Shown here: piece by piece, positions 50,798-61,440 of the stretch | Numbering within the stretch: the stretch's first letter is position 1 | Layout: every line of letters starts with the position of its first letter | From: Arcticibacter sp. | GTDB taxonomy: Bacteria; Bacteroidota; Bacteroidia; 2-12-FULL-35-15 | Length of the DNA stretch: 64,000 bases | Direction: 5' to 3' | NCBI GenBank assembly: GCA_021155045.1 | Contig: JAJNQB010000009.1 | Coordinates: 94,625-158,624 of the forward strand | The notes under the pieces: model-generated | Told to the model about the DNA's origin: nothing | Databases searched by the model: none | What the model saw: the letters and a program-made list of their open reading frames with translations, nothing else | Translations under genes and position numbers: made by a program

Positions 50798-52201
50798 ATG
50801 AAATTCAAAATAAAAATAAATCATAAAAAAATGTTAGCAGACACATTAACCCCTGTTAATATTTATTTGAAGGTGCGGGATAAATTTCCCAATTCTATTC
50901 TGCTAGAAAGTAATGATTATAAAGGGAATGATAATAGTTACTCTTTTATTTGCTTAAAACCGATAGCGGAGTTTAAGTTAATGAATGAAGTTCTCTCTAC
51001 CGAATTCCCAAATGGTAAAAAACAAATAAAAGCAATAGGTTCTAAAAATGTGTTAAACGAATTTAAAAAATTTGTTGGTAGTTTCTCTGTAGATAAATCA
51101 ATGAAAGTTTCAAGTAACATCGATAATGGGCTGTTTGGCTATATAGCATATGATTCCGTGAGATATTTCGATGATTTCAAAATAAAATTTAAAACAGAAG
51201 AAGAGAAACAAATTCCTGATATTTTATATCATTTATATCAAATTGTAATCGTAATCAATCATTATAAAAATGAATTATATATTGTAGAATACAATTACAA
51301 TAAAAACGTTTCTCTTATTCCAGAAATAGAAGAAATACTAAACAATAAAAACTACGCTTCATTCAAATTTAATTTGACTGGCAAAGAAAAATCAAATTAT
51401 ACCGATGCTACTTTTATTGAAACAGTAAAAAAAATAAAGTCGCATTGCAAAAGAGGAGACGTATTTCAGTTGGTGTTATCACGAGAATACACCCAGTCGT
51501 TTGCAGGTGATGATTTTAATGTTTACAGAGCCTTACGCTCCATAAATCCATCTCCTTACTTGTTCTATTTTGATTATGGAAATTTTAAATTGTTTGGTTC
51601 TTCGCCCGAAGCACAGCTGACAATTAAAAATAAAATAGCAAGTATCTATCCAATCGCAGGAACATATAAGCGTACAGGAACAGATGAAATAGATAATAAA
51701 TTAGCCGCAAAGTTGTTGAATGATAAAAAAGAAAATGCAGAACATACCATGCTTGTTGATTTAGCAAGAAATGATCTAAGTAAACATTGTAATGTTGTTT
51801 CGGTAGATAACTACAAGGAAATCCAATTCTATTCACACGTTATCCATTTAGTTTCTAAAGTGAGCGGAAAAATAGATTCAAAAAAATCATTTCAAATAAT
51901 TGGAGATACTTTTCCTGCTGGTACATTGAGTGGTGCTCCAAAGTATAGAGCTATTCAATTAATTAATCAATATGAAAAATCGAACAGAGGATTTTATGGT
52001 GGTTGCATAGGTTTTATTGGGTTCAATGGTGATTTTAATCATGCAATTATGATACGGACCTTTTTTTCTAAAAATAATAAATTGTATTACAGGGCAGGAG
52101 CAGGAATAGTGGAATCGTCTGATGAATTGAGTGAAACCGATGAAGTGAAAAATAAATTAGCAGCATTGAAAAAAGCATTAACAATAGCTAAAACAATATA
52201 A
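50798..52201 (+). CDS. trpE: Anthranilate synthase component I
   Basis: 467 residues. The Trp-feedback motif LLES (SILLESNDYKG) is present near residue 30, and the chorismate-binding part includes IYPIAGTYKRTGTDE, EHTMLVDLARNDLSKHCNVV, TFPAGTLSGAPKYRAIQLI and YGGCIGFIGFNGDFNHAIMIR. With TrpG it makes anthranilate from chorismate and glutamine. First structural gene after the attenuator; its stop overlaps the trpG start. Confidence 0.96.
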   Translation: MKFKIKINHKKMLADTLTPVNIYLKVRDKFPNSILLESNDYKGNDNSYSFICLKPIAEFKLMNEVLSTEFPNGKKQIKAIGSKNVLNEFKKFVGSFSVDKSMKVSSNIDNGLFGYIAYDSVRYFDDFKIKFKTEEEKQIPDILYHLYQIVIVINHYKNELYIVEYNYNKNVSLIPEIEEILNNKNYASFKFNLTGKEKSNYTDATFIETVKKIKSHCKRGDVFQLVLSREYTQSFAGDDFNVYRALRSINPSPYLFYFDYGNFKLFGSSPEAQLTIKNKIASIYPIAGTYKRTGTDEIDNKLAAKLLNDKKENAEHTMLVDLARNDLSKHCNVVSVDNYKEIQFYSHVIHLVSKVSGKIDSKKSFQIIGDTFPAGTLSGAPKYRAIQLINQYEKSNRGFYGGCIGFIGFNGDFNHAIMIRTFFSKNNKLYYRAGAGIVESSDELSETDEVKNKLAALKKALTIAKTI

Positions 52202-52770
52202 TGATGAGCATTTTAGTATTAGATAATTACGACAGTTTTACATACAATCTTGTTCACTATGTTAAACAAGTGAGCAATGAGAATATAGAAGTTCATCGAA
52301 ACGATAAAATATCATTAGCAGAAGTAAATCGTTTTGATAAAATTTTATTATCGCCTGGTCCTGGTATTCCTTCAGAAGCTGGTATTTTGATTGATTTGAT
52401 TAAAACCTATTCTGAAACTAAAAATATATTTGGAGTTTGTCTTGGCTTACAAGCTATTGTGGAAGCATTTGATGGTAAATTAAAAAATTTAACTAAAGTG
52501 TATCATGGTGTGGCAACGCCTATTTCAATTACAAAAAAAGATTTATTATTTAAATCACTTCCTCTAAAATTTAATGTTGGTCGTTATCATTCATGGGCGG
52601 CTGATGTCAAATACTTTCCTGATTCATTAGAAATCACTGCAATTGACGAGAAAAAAGAAGTGATGGCAATAAAGCATAAAAAGTACAATATAAGAGCAGT
52701 TCAGTTTCATCCTGAAAGTATTTTAACTGAACATGGATTAAAAATTATTGAAAACTGGGTAAAATCATGA
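52201..52770 (+). CDS. trpG: Anthranilate synthase component II (glutamine amidotransferase)
   Basis: 189 residues. Class I glutamine amidotransferase: LVLDNYDSFTYNLVHYVKQ, LSPGPGIPSEAG, catalytic Cys in FGVCLGLQAIVEAF, and VQFHPESILTEHG with the catalytic His and Glu. It supplies ammonia to TrpE. ATG at 52201 overlaps the trpE stop; a second ATG follows at once. Its end overlaps trpD by four bases. Confidence 0.95.
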   Translation: MMSILVLDNYDSFTYNLVHYVKQVSNENIEVHRNDKISLAEVNRFDKILLSPGPGIPSEAGILIDLIKTYSETKNIFGVCLGLQAIVEAFDGKLKNLTKVYHGVATPISITKKDLLFKSLPLKFNVGRYHSWAADVKYFPDSLEITAIDEKKEVMAIKHKKYNIRAVQFHPESILTEHGLKIIENWVKS

Positions 52771-53753
52771 AAAAAATATTAAATCAATTATACGAATACA
52801 AAACACTAACAGCTTCGCAAGCTAAGCAAGTTTTAATAGATATAGCAGAGTTGAAATATAGCACTTCTGAGGTAGCCTCTTTTTTATCTATTTATTTAAT
52901 GCGTTCTATCACAGTTGATGAATTAGCTGGTTTTAGAGGTGCAATGATGGATTTGTGTTTAAAAATAGAATTTGAAAAAAACGATTGTATGGATATTGTA
53001 GGAACGGGTGGTGATAATAAAAATACATTTAATATTTCTACTCTTTCTTGTTTTGTGGTTGCTGCTTCAGGAATACATGTTACTAAACATGGTAACTATG
53101 GTGTTTCAAGCGTGAGTGGTTCCTCAAATGTGCTGGAAGCTTTAGGATATAAATTTACTTCTGATTCATCGGAGTTGAATAAACAATTAGATAAAACTAA
53201 TTTATGTTTTTTACATGCTCCATTATTTCATCCTGCAATGAAAAGTGTTGCTTCTATTAGAAAAGAATTAGGAGTTAGAACATTTTTTAATCTGCTCGGA
53301 CCATTAGTAAATCCTAGTAATCCCTCATTTCAAACTATTGGAGTATATAATTCTGAAATTTTAAGACTATACAACTATTTATTGCAAACAGGCCCTACAA
53401 CTTATACACTTTTACATTCATTTGATGGTTATGATGAAATTTCATTAACAGGTAAATTTAAATGTGTTTCTAATAAAAAAGAAGAAATACATCAGCCTCA
53501 TAATTTTAATTTACAGGAGTTAAAAGAAAAAGATTTGTTTGGTGGAGTGTCTATTAACGATTCAAAAAAAATATTTCTTGATATTTTAAATGGTAATGGA
53601 ACGCAAGCCCAAAATACAGTTGTAATTATAAATGCTGCATTTGCTATTCAGACGGTAAAGCAAAATTTATCCATTAGTGAATGTTATCTGATGGCGGAAG
53701 AATCATTAAAATCTAAAAAAGCATTATCAACATTTAAAAAATTAATAAACTAA
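52767..53753 (+). CDS. trpD: Anthranilate phosphoribosyltransferase
   Basis: 328 residues. The glycine motif MDIVGTGGDNKNTFNISTLS and KHGNYGVSSVSGSSNVLEALGY bind the phosphoribosyl diphosphate and anthranilate. It makes phosphoribosylanthranilate. It overlaps trpG by four bases and ends five bases before trpC. Confidence 0.96.
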   Translation: MKKILNQLYEYKTLTASQAKQVLIDIAELKYSTSEVASFLSIYLMRSITVDELAGFRGAMMDLCLKIEFEKNDCMDIVGTGGDNKNTFNISTLSCFVVAASGIHVTKHGNYGVSSVSGSSNVLEALGYKFTSDSSELNKQLDKTNLCFLHAPLFHPAMKSVASIRKELGVRTFFNLLGPLVNPSNPSFQTIGVYNSEILRLYNYLLQTGPTTYTLLHSFDGYDEISLTGKFKCVSNKKEEIHQPHNFNLQELKEKDLFGGVSINDSKKIFLDILNGNGTQAQNTVVIINAAFAIQTVKQNLSISECYLMAEESLKSKKALSTFKKLIN

Positions 53754-53758
53754 AAAAT

Positions 53759-54562
53759 ATGACTATACTAGACCAAATTATTGAAAACAAACGTAAAGAA
53801 GTAGAAGAGCGAAAAGAATTTTACCCAATTAAATTATTGGAGCGCTCTATTTATTTTAAATCTCCATCTGTTTCTTTTAAAAAATATCTTTTGAGAGATG
53901 ATAAATCTGGAGTAATTGCTGAATTTAAGAGAAAATCTCCATCTAAAGGGTTTATTAATAAATACGCCTCTGTTGAAAAAATATCAATTGGTTACATGCA
54001 AGCCGGAGCAAGTGCATTGAGTGTGCTTACGGATACCGTTTTTTTTGGCGGAACAAATGCAGACTTAACTGAAGCACGAAAGTTTAATTATTGTCCAATT
54101 TTAAGAAAAGATTTTATAATTGATGAGTATCAAATTATTGAAAGCAAATCAATTGGTGCTGATGCGATTTTGTTGCTAGCAAATGTTTTAAGCAAAGAAA
54201 AAATTAAACAATTTACTACTCTTGCTCAATCTATTGGATTAGAAGTACTTTTAGAGATAAGAGATAAAAATGAAATAGATACTATAAATGACAAAATAAC
54301 AGCAGTTGGAATTAACAACCGGGATTTAAAAACTTTTGAAACAAACATTGAACATTCATTTGAAATGGCAGATTTAATTCCAAACAATTTTATTAAAGTA
54401 TCTGAAAGTGGCATAGAAACAGTTGAAACCATTCATAGACTCAGAGAAAAAGGATTCAGAGGTTTTTTGATTGGAGATCTATTTATGAGAAACAGCCGAC
54501 CAGAAAAAGCTTGTTTGAAATTTATTTCTGAATTAAATCAATTTAAAGCGGAACTAGTATGA
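53759..54562 (+). CDS. trpC: Indole-3-glycerol phosphate synthase
   Basis: 267 residues, TIM barrel: VIAEFKRKSPSKGFIN with the catalytic Glu/Lys, LSVLTDTVFFGG, PILRKDFIIDEYQI, VGINNRDLKTFETN and SESGIETVE. It makes indoleglycerol phosphate. The stop overlaps the trpF start. Confidence 0.96.
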   Translation: MTILDQIIENKRKEVEERKEFYPIKLLERSIYFKSPSVSFKKYLLRDDKSGVIAEFKRKSPSKGFINKYASVEKISIGYMQAGASALSVLTDTVFFGGTNADLTEARKFNYCPILRKDFIIDEYQIIESKSIGADAILLLANVLSKEKIKQFTTLAQSIGLEVLLEIRDKNEIDTINDKITAVGINNRDLKTFETNIEHSFEMADLIPNNFIKVSESGIETVETIHRLREKGFRGFLIGDLFMRNSRPEKACLKFISELNQFKAELV

Positions 54563-55170
54563 AATTAAAAGTTTGTGGCTTGAAAAATTTTAAAAATATA
54601 ATTGACGTTTTAGAGTTAAACCCTGATTTTGTTGGTTTTATTTATTATAAATATTCCAAACGATATGTTGGTGAGTGCTTTGAAACGAGCGGATTAAATA
54701 ATTATAAACGCAATACAAAGTTTGTGGGCGTTTTTGTTGATGAGCCAATTGAAAAAATAAAAGAAATTGGACAAAAAAATAAATTAGATTTTATTCAGCT
54801 ACACGGCAATGAATCGGTTGAATATTGTAAAGAGTTATCAAAATATTTTTCTCTTATTAAAACATTTTCAATTGCAGATGATTTTAATTTTGAAGCAACA
54901 AAAGATTATGAAACATATTGTAAATATTTTTTGTTCGACACGTTTAGTAAAGAATATGGAGGTAGCGGAAAAGCTTTTGATTGGCAGCTTCTGAAAAAGT
55001 ATTCGGGGGCTGTTCCATTTTTTTTAAGCGGAGGAATTGATATAAATAACATTCCAAATATAAAAAAACATTTTCCGGAAGTATTCGCCATTGATGTGAA
55101 TAGCAAATTTGAAATTGAACCAGCACAAAAAAATATTAATCTTTTAAAACAAATAAAATGTATCAAGTAA
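54559..55170 (+). CDS. trpF: Phosphoribosylanthranilate isomerase
   Basis: 203 residues. LKVCGLKNFKNI with the catalytic Cys, PDFVGFIYYKYSKRYV, DFIQLHGNESVEYC, and FLSGGIDINNIPNI, DVNSKFEIEPAQKN. A free-standing enzyme here, not fused to TrpC. Overlaps trpC by four bases and trpB by 13. Confidence 0.95.
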   Translation: MKLKVCGLKNFKNIIDVLELNPDFVGFIYYKYSKRYVGECFETSGLNNYKRNTKFVGVFVDEPIEKIKEIGQKNKLDFIQLHGNESVEYCKELSKYFSLIKTFSIADDFNFEATKDYETYCKYFLFDTFSKEYGGSGKAFDWQLLKKYSGAVPFFLSGGIDINNIPNIKKHFPEVFAIDVNSKFEIEPAQKNINLLKQIKCIK

Positions 55171-56336
55171 ATCAAAAAGGGTTTTACGGAAATTACGGAG
55201 GAGCCTACATTCCTGAGATGCTTTATCCTAATGTGGAAGAATTAAGAATCAATTATTTAAGAATTATTAATGAAGATAACTTTAAAGCTGAGTTTAATGA
55301 TTTACTTAAAAATTATGTAGGAAGACCATCGCCACTTTATCATGCTAAAAACTTATCAGAATTATATAAAACAACTATTTTTTTGAAGAGAGAAGATTTG
55401 AATCATACAGGAGCTCATAAAATTAACAACACATTAGGTCAAATTATTTTAGCAAAACGATTGGGCAAAAAAAGAATTATTGCCGAAACAGGAGCAGGGC
55501 AACATGGTGTTGCAACTGCCACGGTGTGTGCTTTAATGGGCTTGGAGTGTATTGTTTATATGGGAGAGATAGATATAAAACGCCAAGCTCCGAATGTTTC
55601 TAAAATGAAATTATTGGGAGCAAAAGTTATTCCTGCTACCAGTGGAAGTAAAACCTTAAAAGATGCAACCAATGAAGCAATAAGAGATTGGATAAACAAA
55701 CCAATAGATACATATTATATTATTGGTTCTGTGGTGGGTCCACATCCTTATCCTGATATGGTTGCTCGTTTTCAAAGTGTTATTTCGGGAGAAATAAAAA
55801 AACAATTACTTGAAAAAACGGGTAACGAAAACCCAAATTATGTTTTGGCTTGTGTTGGAGGAGGAAGTAATGCTGCAGGAGCATTCTATCATTTTTTAGA
55901 TAATAAAGATGTAAAACTTATAGCTGTTGAAGCAGCAGGAAAAGGTATTGATTCTGGGTATTCGGCAGCTACGAGTGTGCTCGGGAAACTTGGAATTATT
56001 CATGGAAGCAAAACCTTATTGATGCAAACGGATGATGGGCAAATTATTGAACCTTATAGTATTTCTGCTGGATTGGATTATCCTGGCGTTGGACCAATTC
56101 ATGCACATTTGTTTGAAACGGGTCGTGCCACATTTGAATCGGCAACTGATGACGAAGCATTGGAAGCGGCTTTGCTTTTATCAAAAAAAGAAGGAATAAT
56201 CCCTGCATTGGAAAGTTCTCATGCACTTGCTCATCTTAAAAAAATGAAAACTAAACCAAACGAAATAGTTGTTGTGTGCTTATCTGGAAGAGGAGATAAA
56301 GATATGGAAGCTTATACTAATGCATTTAATTTATAA
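55158..56336 (+). CDS. trpB: Tryptophan synthase beta chain
   Basis: 392 residues. PLP-lysine motif LNHTGAHKINNTLGQ, AETGAGQHGVATATVCALMG, CVGGGSNAAGAFYHF and VCLSGRGDKDM. It joins indole and serine to Trp. It starts inside the end of trpF and ends three bases before trpA. Confidence 0.97.
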   Translation: MYQVNQKGFYGNYGGAYIPEMLYPNVEELRINYLRIINEDNFKAEFNDLLKNYVGRPSPLYHAKNLSELYKTTIFLKREDLNHTGAHKINNTLGQIILAKRLGKKRIIAETGAGQHGVATATVCALMGLECIVYMGEIDIKRQAPNVSKMKLLGAKVIPATSGSKTLKDATNEAIRDWINKPIDTYYIIGSVVGPHPYPDMVARFQSVISGEIKKQLLEKTGNENPNYVLACVGGGSNAAGAFYHFLDNKDVKLIAVEAAGKGIDSGYSAATSVLGKLGIIHGSKTLLMQTDDGQIIEPYSISAGLDYPGVGPIHAHLFETGRATFESATDDEALEAALLLSKKEGIIPALESSHALAHLKKMKTKPNEIVVVCLSGRGDKDMEAYTNAFNL

Positions 56337-56339
56337 ATT

Positions 56340-57125
56340 ATGAACAAGATAAATTTACTTTTCGAAAAGAAACAAAATAATATTTTGTCGATTTATTATA
56401 CTGCTGGCTTTCCGAATTTGAATGATACAGGAGACATTTTAAACGAATTAATCAACAATGGTGTTGATATGATTGAGGTTGGTATTCCTTTTTCTGATCC
56501 ATTAGCTGATGGCCCAACAATACAGCATAGTGGAGAAGTAGCATTGAATAACGGGATGAATCTAAAACTTTTGTTTCAGCAGCTATCCAATTGTAAACTC
56601 AATGAAATAAATCAACCAATTATTTTGATGGGCTACTTAAACCCAATTTTACAATTTGGATTTGAACAATTTTGCATAGCAGCAAGCGAAATAGGAGTAA
56701 GCGGTGTTATTATTCCTGATTTGCCAATGGAAGAATATTTAGAAAAATACAAATTGATTTTTAATAAATGTAATATTAAAAACATTTTTTTGATTACCCC
56801 ACAAACATCAAAAGAGAGAATAAAAATTATTGATGATAATTCTAATTCATTTATTTATATGGTTTCTTCTGCAGCTACAACAGGCAATACAGCTGAAATA
56901 AATCAGAGTCAAGAAAATTATTTTAAAAGCATTAAAAGTATGCAATTAAAAAATCCAACTTTAATTGGATTTGGTATTTCAAATGCTATTTCATTTAAAA
57001 AAGCCTGTGAATATTCGCAAGGCGCAATTGTAGGGAGTGCATTTATAAAGCAAATTTCATCAAACAACGATTTTAAAACAAGTATTAAACAATTTGTCCA
57101 TACACTAAAAAACTATAAACTATGA
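56340..57125 (+). CDS. trpA: Tryptophan synthase alpha chain
   Basis: 261 residues. IEVGIPFSDPLADGPTIQHS carries the catalytic Glu and Asp, with GVIIPDLPMEEY and the phosphate-binding VGSAFIKQI. It cleaves indoleglycerol phosphate. Overlaps the aroF-type gene by four bases. Confidence 0.96.
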   Translation: MNKINLLFEKKQNNILSIYYTAGFPNLNDTGDILNELINNGVDMIEVGIPFSDPLADGPTIQHSGEVALNNGMNLKLLFQQLSNCKLNEINQPIILMGYLNPILQFGFEQFCIAASEIGVSGVIIPDLPMEEYLEKYKLIFNKCNIKNIFLITPQTSKERIKIIDDNSNSFIYMVSSAATTGNTAEINQSQENYFKSIKSMQLKNPTLIGFGISNAISFKKACEYSQGAIVGSAFIKQISSNNDFKTSIKQFVHTLKNYKL

Positions 57126-58114
57126 TAATTCAACTAAAGCCTTCTATATCGGCAAATGAAAAAGAAAAAATTAGAGAAACCGTTTATTCTTTAGGATATA
57201 AAACAACAGAAGTAACCACCCAAAACTCTTGTTATGTGGTTTGTATTGGTAAAAACGAATTTGATATTCGTTTAATTGGTAACTTGTCTGGAGTTGCTGA
57301 TGTACACAGAGTTTCAGATACTTATAAATTAGTATCAAGAAAATGGAAAACAACTGCTACTCAAATTGATTTGGGCGACAATGTTTTTATTGGAGAAAAT
57401 AAATTTTCGATAATGGCAGGACCGTGTAGCATAGAAAGTGAAGAGCAAATAGAAAAAATTACAGATCATTTGATTGAAAACAATATTAAAATAATGCGGG
57501 GTGGAGTATTTAAACCACGCAGTTCTCCTTATGCTTTCAGAGGAATGGGTTTAGATGGCTTAAAAATGTTTTACAGAATTTGTAGAAAAAAAGGAATAAA
57601 AATTATTTCGGAAGTGATGCAAGTTTCTCAAATAGATGAAATGTTAGAATATGTTGATGTTTTGCAAGTGGGTGCACGCAATTCCCAAAATTTTAATTTG
57701 TTGGACGAATTAGGAAAAATTGATAAGCCTGTTATGATTAAGAGAGGTATCAGCGGAACTATTGATGAATTGATGCAATCGGCAGAATATATTTTTTCAA
57801 GTGGCAATGAAAAATTAATTTTGTGTGAAAGAGGAATTCGCACCTATGAAAATGCTTACCGAAATACCTTTGATATTAATGCGATTCCTATACTAAAGGA
57901 AAAAACACATTTGCCTGTTATTGCCGATCCTTCTCATGGAATTGGGATAAGAGAATTTGTTCCTGTAATTGCTATGGCAGCTATGATTGCAGGTGCTGAT
58001 GGTGTTATTTATGAAGTGCATGAATCACCCGAAGAAGCTGCAAGTGATGGTCAGCAAACACTTAATTTTAGTGAATCGAGCGCTTTGGTTAGCCGACTGA
58101 TTGCTAAAAATTAA
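57122..58114 (+). CDS. aroF: 3-deoxy-7-phosphoheptulonate (DAHP) synthase, type I beta
   Basis: 330 residues. An N-terminal ferredoxin-like domain (about 70 residues) precedes the KDO8P/DAHP synthase barrel: SIMAGPCSIESEEQI, GGVFKPRSSPYAFRG, LQVGARNSQNFNLL, VMIKRGISGTIDE and VIADPSHGIGI. It begins the shikimate pathway. Its place at the end of the trp operon, with a four-base overlap, means that aromatic flux follows Trp need through the attenuator. Confidence 0.93.
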   Translation: MIIQLKPSISANEKEKIRETVYSLGYKTTEVTTQNSCYVVCIGKNEFDIRLIGNLSGVADVHRVSDTYKLVSRKWKTTATQIDLGDNVFIGENKFSIMAGPCSIESEEQIEKITDHLIENNIKIMRGGVFKPRSSPYAFRGMGLDGLKMFYRICRKKGIKIISEVMQVSQIDEMLEYVDVLQVGARNSQNFNLLDELGKIDKPVMIKRGISGTIDELMQSAEYIFSSGNEKLILCERGIRTYENAYRNTFDINAIPILKEKTHLPVIADPSHGIGIREFVPVIAMAAMIAGADGVIYEVHESPEEAASDGQQTLNFSESSALVSRLIAKN

Positions 58115-58161
58115 ACACTAAAATATTTTTAATAACAATATATTTTGCCGATTTTTATAGA

Positions 58162-61100
58162 ATGAATACTTTAATTATGAAATATAAAATTGGATTTTTA
58201 TTATTTGCAATAACAAATACTTTGTTTGCACAAGATTGGACTAAAAAAATGAATGAGCCCAATGCTAATTTTTACGACATACAAAAATCGTTTAATAAAT
58301 ATTGGAAAAAAGAAGAGCGCAAAGAAAAATTGAAAAGCTTTTTTATGCTTCAAAAACCAACGGAAGAAGGAAACGAGAGTTATATACTTTATAAACGTTG
58401 GGAAAATTTTATTGAACCAAGAGTATATCCATCAGGCGATTTGAATCTATTGAATGAAGGAAATAAAGAATATGAAAAATTACTTACAAATCCTGCTCAA
58501 CGTAGCATGATGCAAAGTGGTGGTAGCTGGCAATCCTTGGGTGCATCTGTTGTTCCAAGTGGTGGCGGTGGCGCTGGGCGATTAAATACTGTTCGTTTTC
58601 ATCCAAGCAATCAAAATATAATTTTTGTTGGTTCTCCAGCTGGTGGTTTGTGGAAAACTACAACAGGCGGTAATGCTTGGACTACAACAACTGATAATCT
58701 TCCTTCATTAGGAGTAAATGATATTGCTATTGACCCAACAAATCCAAACATCATGTACATTGCTACTGGTGATGATAATGGAGGAGATACATATAGCGTA
58801 GGAGTTTTAAAAACGGTTGATGGCGGTATTACTTGGCAAATGACTGGCTTAAATTATACCGTAAATCAAACACGAAAAATGAGTCGTATATTGATTAACC
58901 CAAACAATCCTAATATGCTTTTTGCTGGAACAAGTACTGGTGTTTACCGTTCATTAAATGGTGGTGTTACTTGGCTAAGAGTTTTAAATAATAATCCTAT
59001 AAAAGATATTGAGTTTAAACCAGGCGACCCTTCAACTGTTTACGCTTGTACATCAAAAAACTTTTTTCGTTCTACCAATACGGGTGCATCTTTTTCGATG
59101 ATTGGAACAACTGCAGGAACACCCAATGCTGCTTTTATTGGTAGAATTGCAATTGCTGTAACGGCAGCAAATCCAAATTATGTTTATTTTGTTTGTTCAA
59201 ACGTTAGCGATAATTCTTTCTATGGTATTTATCAATCAACAAATTCTGGTTTAACATTTTCTCAGAAAGCAAATTCGCCAAATTTAATGGGTTGGGACCC
59301 CGATGGAATGGATGGTGGAGGACAAGCTTGGTACACCCTTGCAATTGCTGCATCACCTATTAATGCTGATGAAGTAGTAATAGGAGGAGTAAATATTTGG
59401 AAATCGCAAGATGGTGGCTCATCATGGAATATTAATGCTCATTGGTATGGAGGTGGTGGCGTACCTTATGTTCATGCCGATATACACGATTTGATTTATC
59501 GCCCTGATGGAACAGAATTATATGCAGGTTGCGATGGTGGAATTTTTAAAACAGGTAATGGAGGTTCTTCTTGGATTGATGTTAGCTCTGGATTACAAAT
59601 TGGACAAATGTATCGTTTGGGTTGCTCTGTAACCAACGCAAATATTACATTACAAGGTTGGCAAGATAATGGAACAAGCTTACAAAATTTAACAAGTTGG
59701 GATAGAGTAATAGGTGGCGATGGAATGGAATGTTTTATTGATTGGAGCAATGCTAATTACATGTATGGCGAATACCAATATGGAGAAATACAACGTTCAA
59801 GCAATGGCGGAGGTTCGTTTACGGATATTAAAAATAATATTACCGAAGATGGTGCTTGGATTACTCCTTGGATGCAAGACCCGCTTGCTTCCCAAACATT
59901 ATATGCTGGTTATAAAAATGTTTGGAAATCAACTAACAGAGGAAATACCTGGACAGCGATTTCTTCCTTCAACTCAAATGGTTTAACATCATTGGCTGTA
60001 GCGCCTTCTAATCCACAATATATTTATGCTGCAACAGGAAGTATTATTTATAAAACTACAAATGGTGGTTCAACATGGACAAACATTACTTCTCCCGGTG
60101 TTGGAACTTCTTTAACATATATTGCAGTTAGTGCTACAAATCCTAATATTATTTGGATTACACATTCTGGTTATTCATTAGGAAATAAAGTTTTTAAATC
60201 TATTGATGGAGGAAATACGTTCACAAATATTTCTTACGACCTACCAAATATCCCTGCAAATTGTGTTGTTTCACAAACAGGAACAAACGAAGGTGTTTAT
60301 GTAGGAACAGATTTAGGTGTTTATTATATTGATAATACATTAACACAATGGATGCCTTATAACAATGGTTTACCAAACGTAATTATAGATGAATTAGAAA
60401 TACATTATGGAAGTAATAAATTGCGTGCAGCTACTTATGGAAGAGGATTATGGGAAACAGTAATTTACAATCCTTCATCATCTGTACCATTTGCAAATTT
60501 TACTGCTGATACCACAAAAGGTTGTCCAGGTGTAGCTGTAACATTTACTGATAATTCAACGAATACTCCAATAGCTTGGAATTGGTCGTTTCCAGGAGGA
60601 ACTCCTTCATCATCTAATTTACCTTCACCAACAATAGTTTATAACAATGCTGGAACATACAATGATGTAAAACTTATTGTAACCAATGCCTTTGGTGTTG
60701 ATTCAGTTGAAAAACATAGTTATATCAGTGTAAGCCCGCAGATACAACCCGAAATTGCTTTATCTGGAAATGATAGTATTTGTGCAGGAAAAAATGTACA
60801 ATTGATTTCTAGTTTTGGATATACGTATAAATGGCATCCGAATAACCAAACAAATCCTCAAATAAATGTTACCACTACTGGAACTTATTCTGTAACCGTT
60901 ACCGATGTTTTTGGATGTGCTGTAACTTCTGATTCTGTAAATATTTTGGTGTTGCCAGTACCCGCAACACCAACAATTACATTAAGTAACGATACTTTAT
61001 TTTCTAGTTCTGCTAACAATAACCAATGGAATTTAAACGGAACTCCTATTGTGGGAGCAAACGGAAATTATCATGTAATTACTGTTGCTGGCGCAACTTA

Positions 61101-61434
61101 TTCTGTAACAGTAATGGATAGTATTGGTTTTTGTTCTTCTACATCGTCTAATTTTGTTGGCTTTGATGAGTTAACCAATTTTGGATTTAATTATTCTGTT
61201 TATCCAAACCCAAGTAATGATGTAATGTATTTGAATTTACAAACTACAACCAACGATGAAATAAGTTTTGAAATTACAGATGTATTAGGAAAACTAGTAT
61301 ACAGCAAAACCATTACCAATAGCCTTGGACAAGAAAAAATAACAATTGATTTAAGTAATTACAAAAAAGGGATTTACTTGCTTACTTTAAAAAATAATAA
61401 AGGAAGTTCTACTAAAAAGGTGGTGAGGAATTAA
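58162..61434 (+). CDS. Giant Asp-box (sialidase-like) beta-propeller protein with PKD and T9SS domains
   Basis: 1090 residues. After the signal peptide (KIGFLLFAITNTLFAQ) come at least eight Asp-box or BNR-like motifs (TVDGGITWQ, SLNGGVTWL, SQDGGSSWN, STNRGNTWT, TTNGGSTWT, SIDGGNTFT) forming one or two beta-propellers, as in sortilin and VPS10-type proteins. A PKD domain follows (FTDNSTNTPIAWNWSFPGGT), then an Ig-like part, and a T9SS type A sorting domain (YPNPSNDVMYLNL ... ITDVLGKLVYS ... GIYLLTLKNNKG). It is probably a cell-surface or secreted glycan- or protein-binding protein. No catalytic residues are evident. Confidence 0.85.
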   Translation: MNTLIMKYKIGFLLFAITNTLFAQDWTKKMNEPNANFYDIQKSFNKYWKKEERKEKLKSFFMLQKPTEEGNESYILYKRWENFIEPRVYPSGDLNLLNEGNKEYEKLLTNPAQRSMMQSGGSWQSLGASVVPSGGGGAGRLNTVRFHPSNQNIIFVGSPAGGLWKTTTGGNAWTTTTDNLPSLGVNDIAIDPTNPNIMYIATGDDNGGDTYSVGVLKTVDGGITWQMTGLNYTVNQTRKMSRILINPNNPNMLFAGTSTGVYRSLNGGVTWLRVLNNNPIKDIEFKPGDPSTVYACTSKNFFRSTNTGASFSMIGTTAGTPNAAFIGRIAIAVTAANPNYVYFVCSNVSDNSFYGIYQSTNSGLTFSQKANSPNLMGWDPDGMDGGGQAWYTLAIAASPINADEVVIGGVNIWKSQDGGSSWNINAHWYGGGGVPYVHADIHDLIYRPDGTELYAGCDGGIFKTGNGGSSWIDVSSGLQIGQMYRLGCSVTNANITLQGWQDNGTSLQNLTSWDRVIGGDGMECFIDWSNANYMYGEYQYGEIQRSSNGGGSFTDIKNNITEDGAWITPWMQDPLASQTLYAGYKNVWKSTNRGNTWTAISSFNSNGLTSLAVAPSNPQYIYAATGSIIYKTTNGGSTWTNITSPGVGTSLTYIAVSATNPNIIWITHSGYSLGNKVFKSIDGGNTFTNISYDLPNIPANCVVSQTGTNEGVYVGTDLGVYYIDNTLTQWMPYNNGLPNVIIDELEIHYGSNKLRAATYGRGLWETVIYNPSSSVPFANFTADTTKGCPGVAVTFTDNSTNTPIAWNWSFPGGTPSSSNLPSPTIVYNNAGTYNDVKLIVTNAFGVDSVEKHSYISVSPQIQPEIALSGNDSICAGKNVQLISSFGYTYKWHPNNQTNPQINVTTTGTYSVTVTDVFGCAVTSDSVNILVLPVPATPTITLSNDTLFSSSANNNQWNLNGTPIVGANGNYHVITVAGATYSVTVMDSIGFCSSTSSNFVGFDELTNFGFNYSVYPNPSNDVMYLNLQTTTNDEISFEITDVLGKLVYSKTITNSLGQEKITIDLSNYKKGIYLLTLKNNKGSSTKKVVRN

Positions 61435-61440
61435 CGTTTT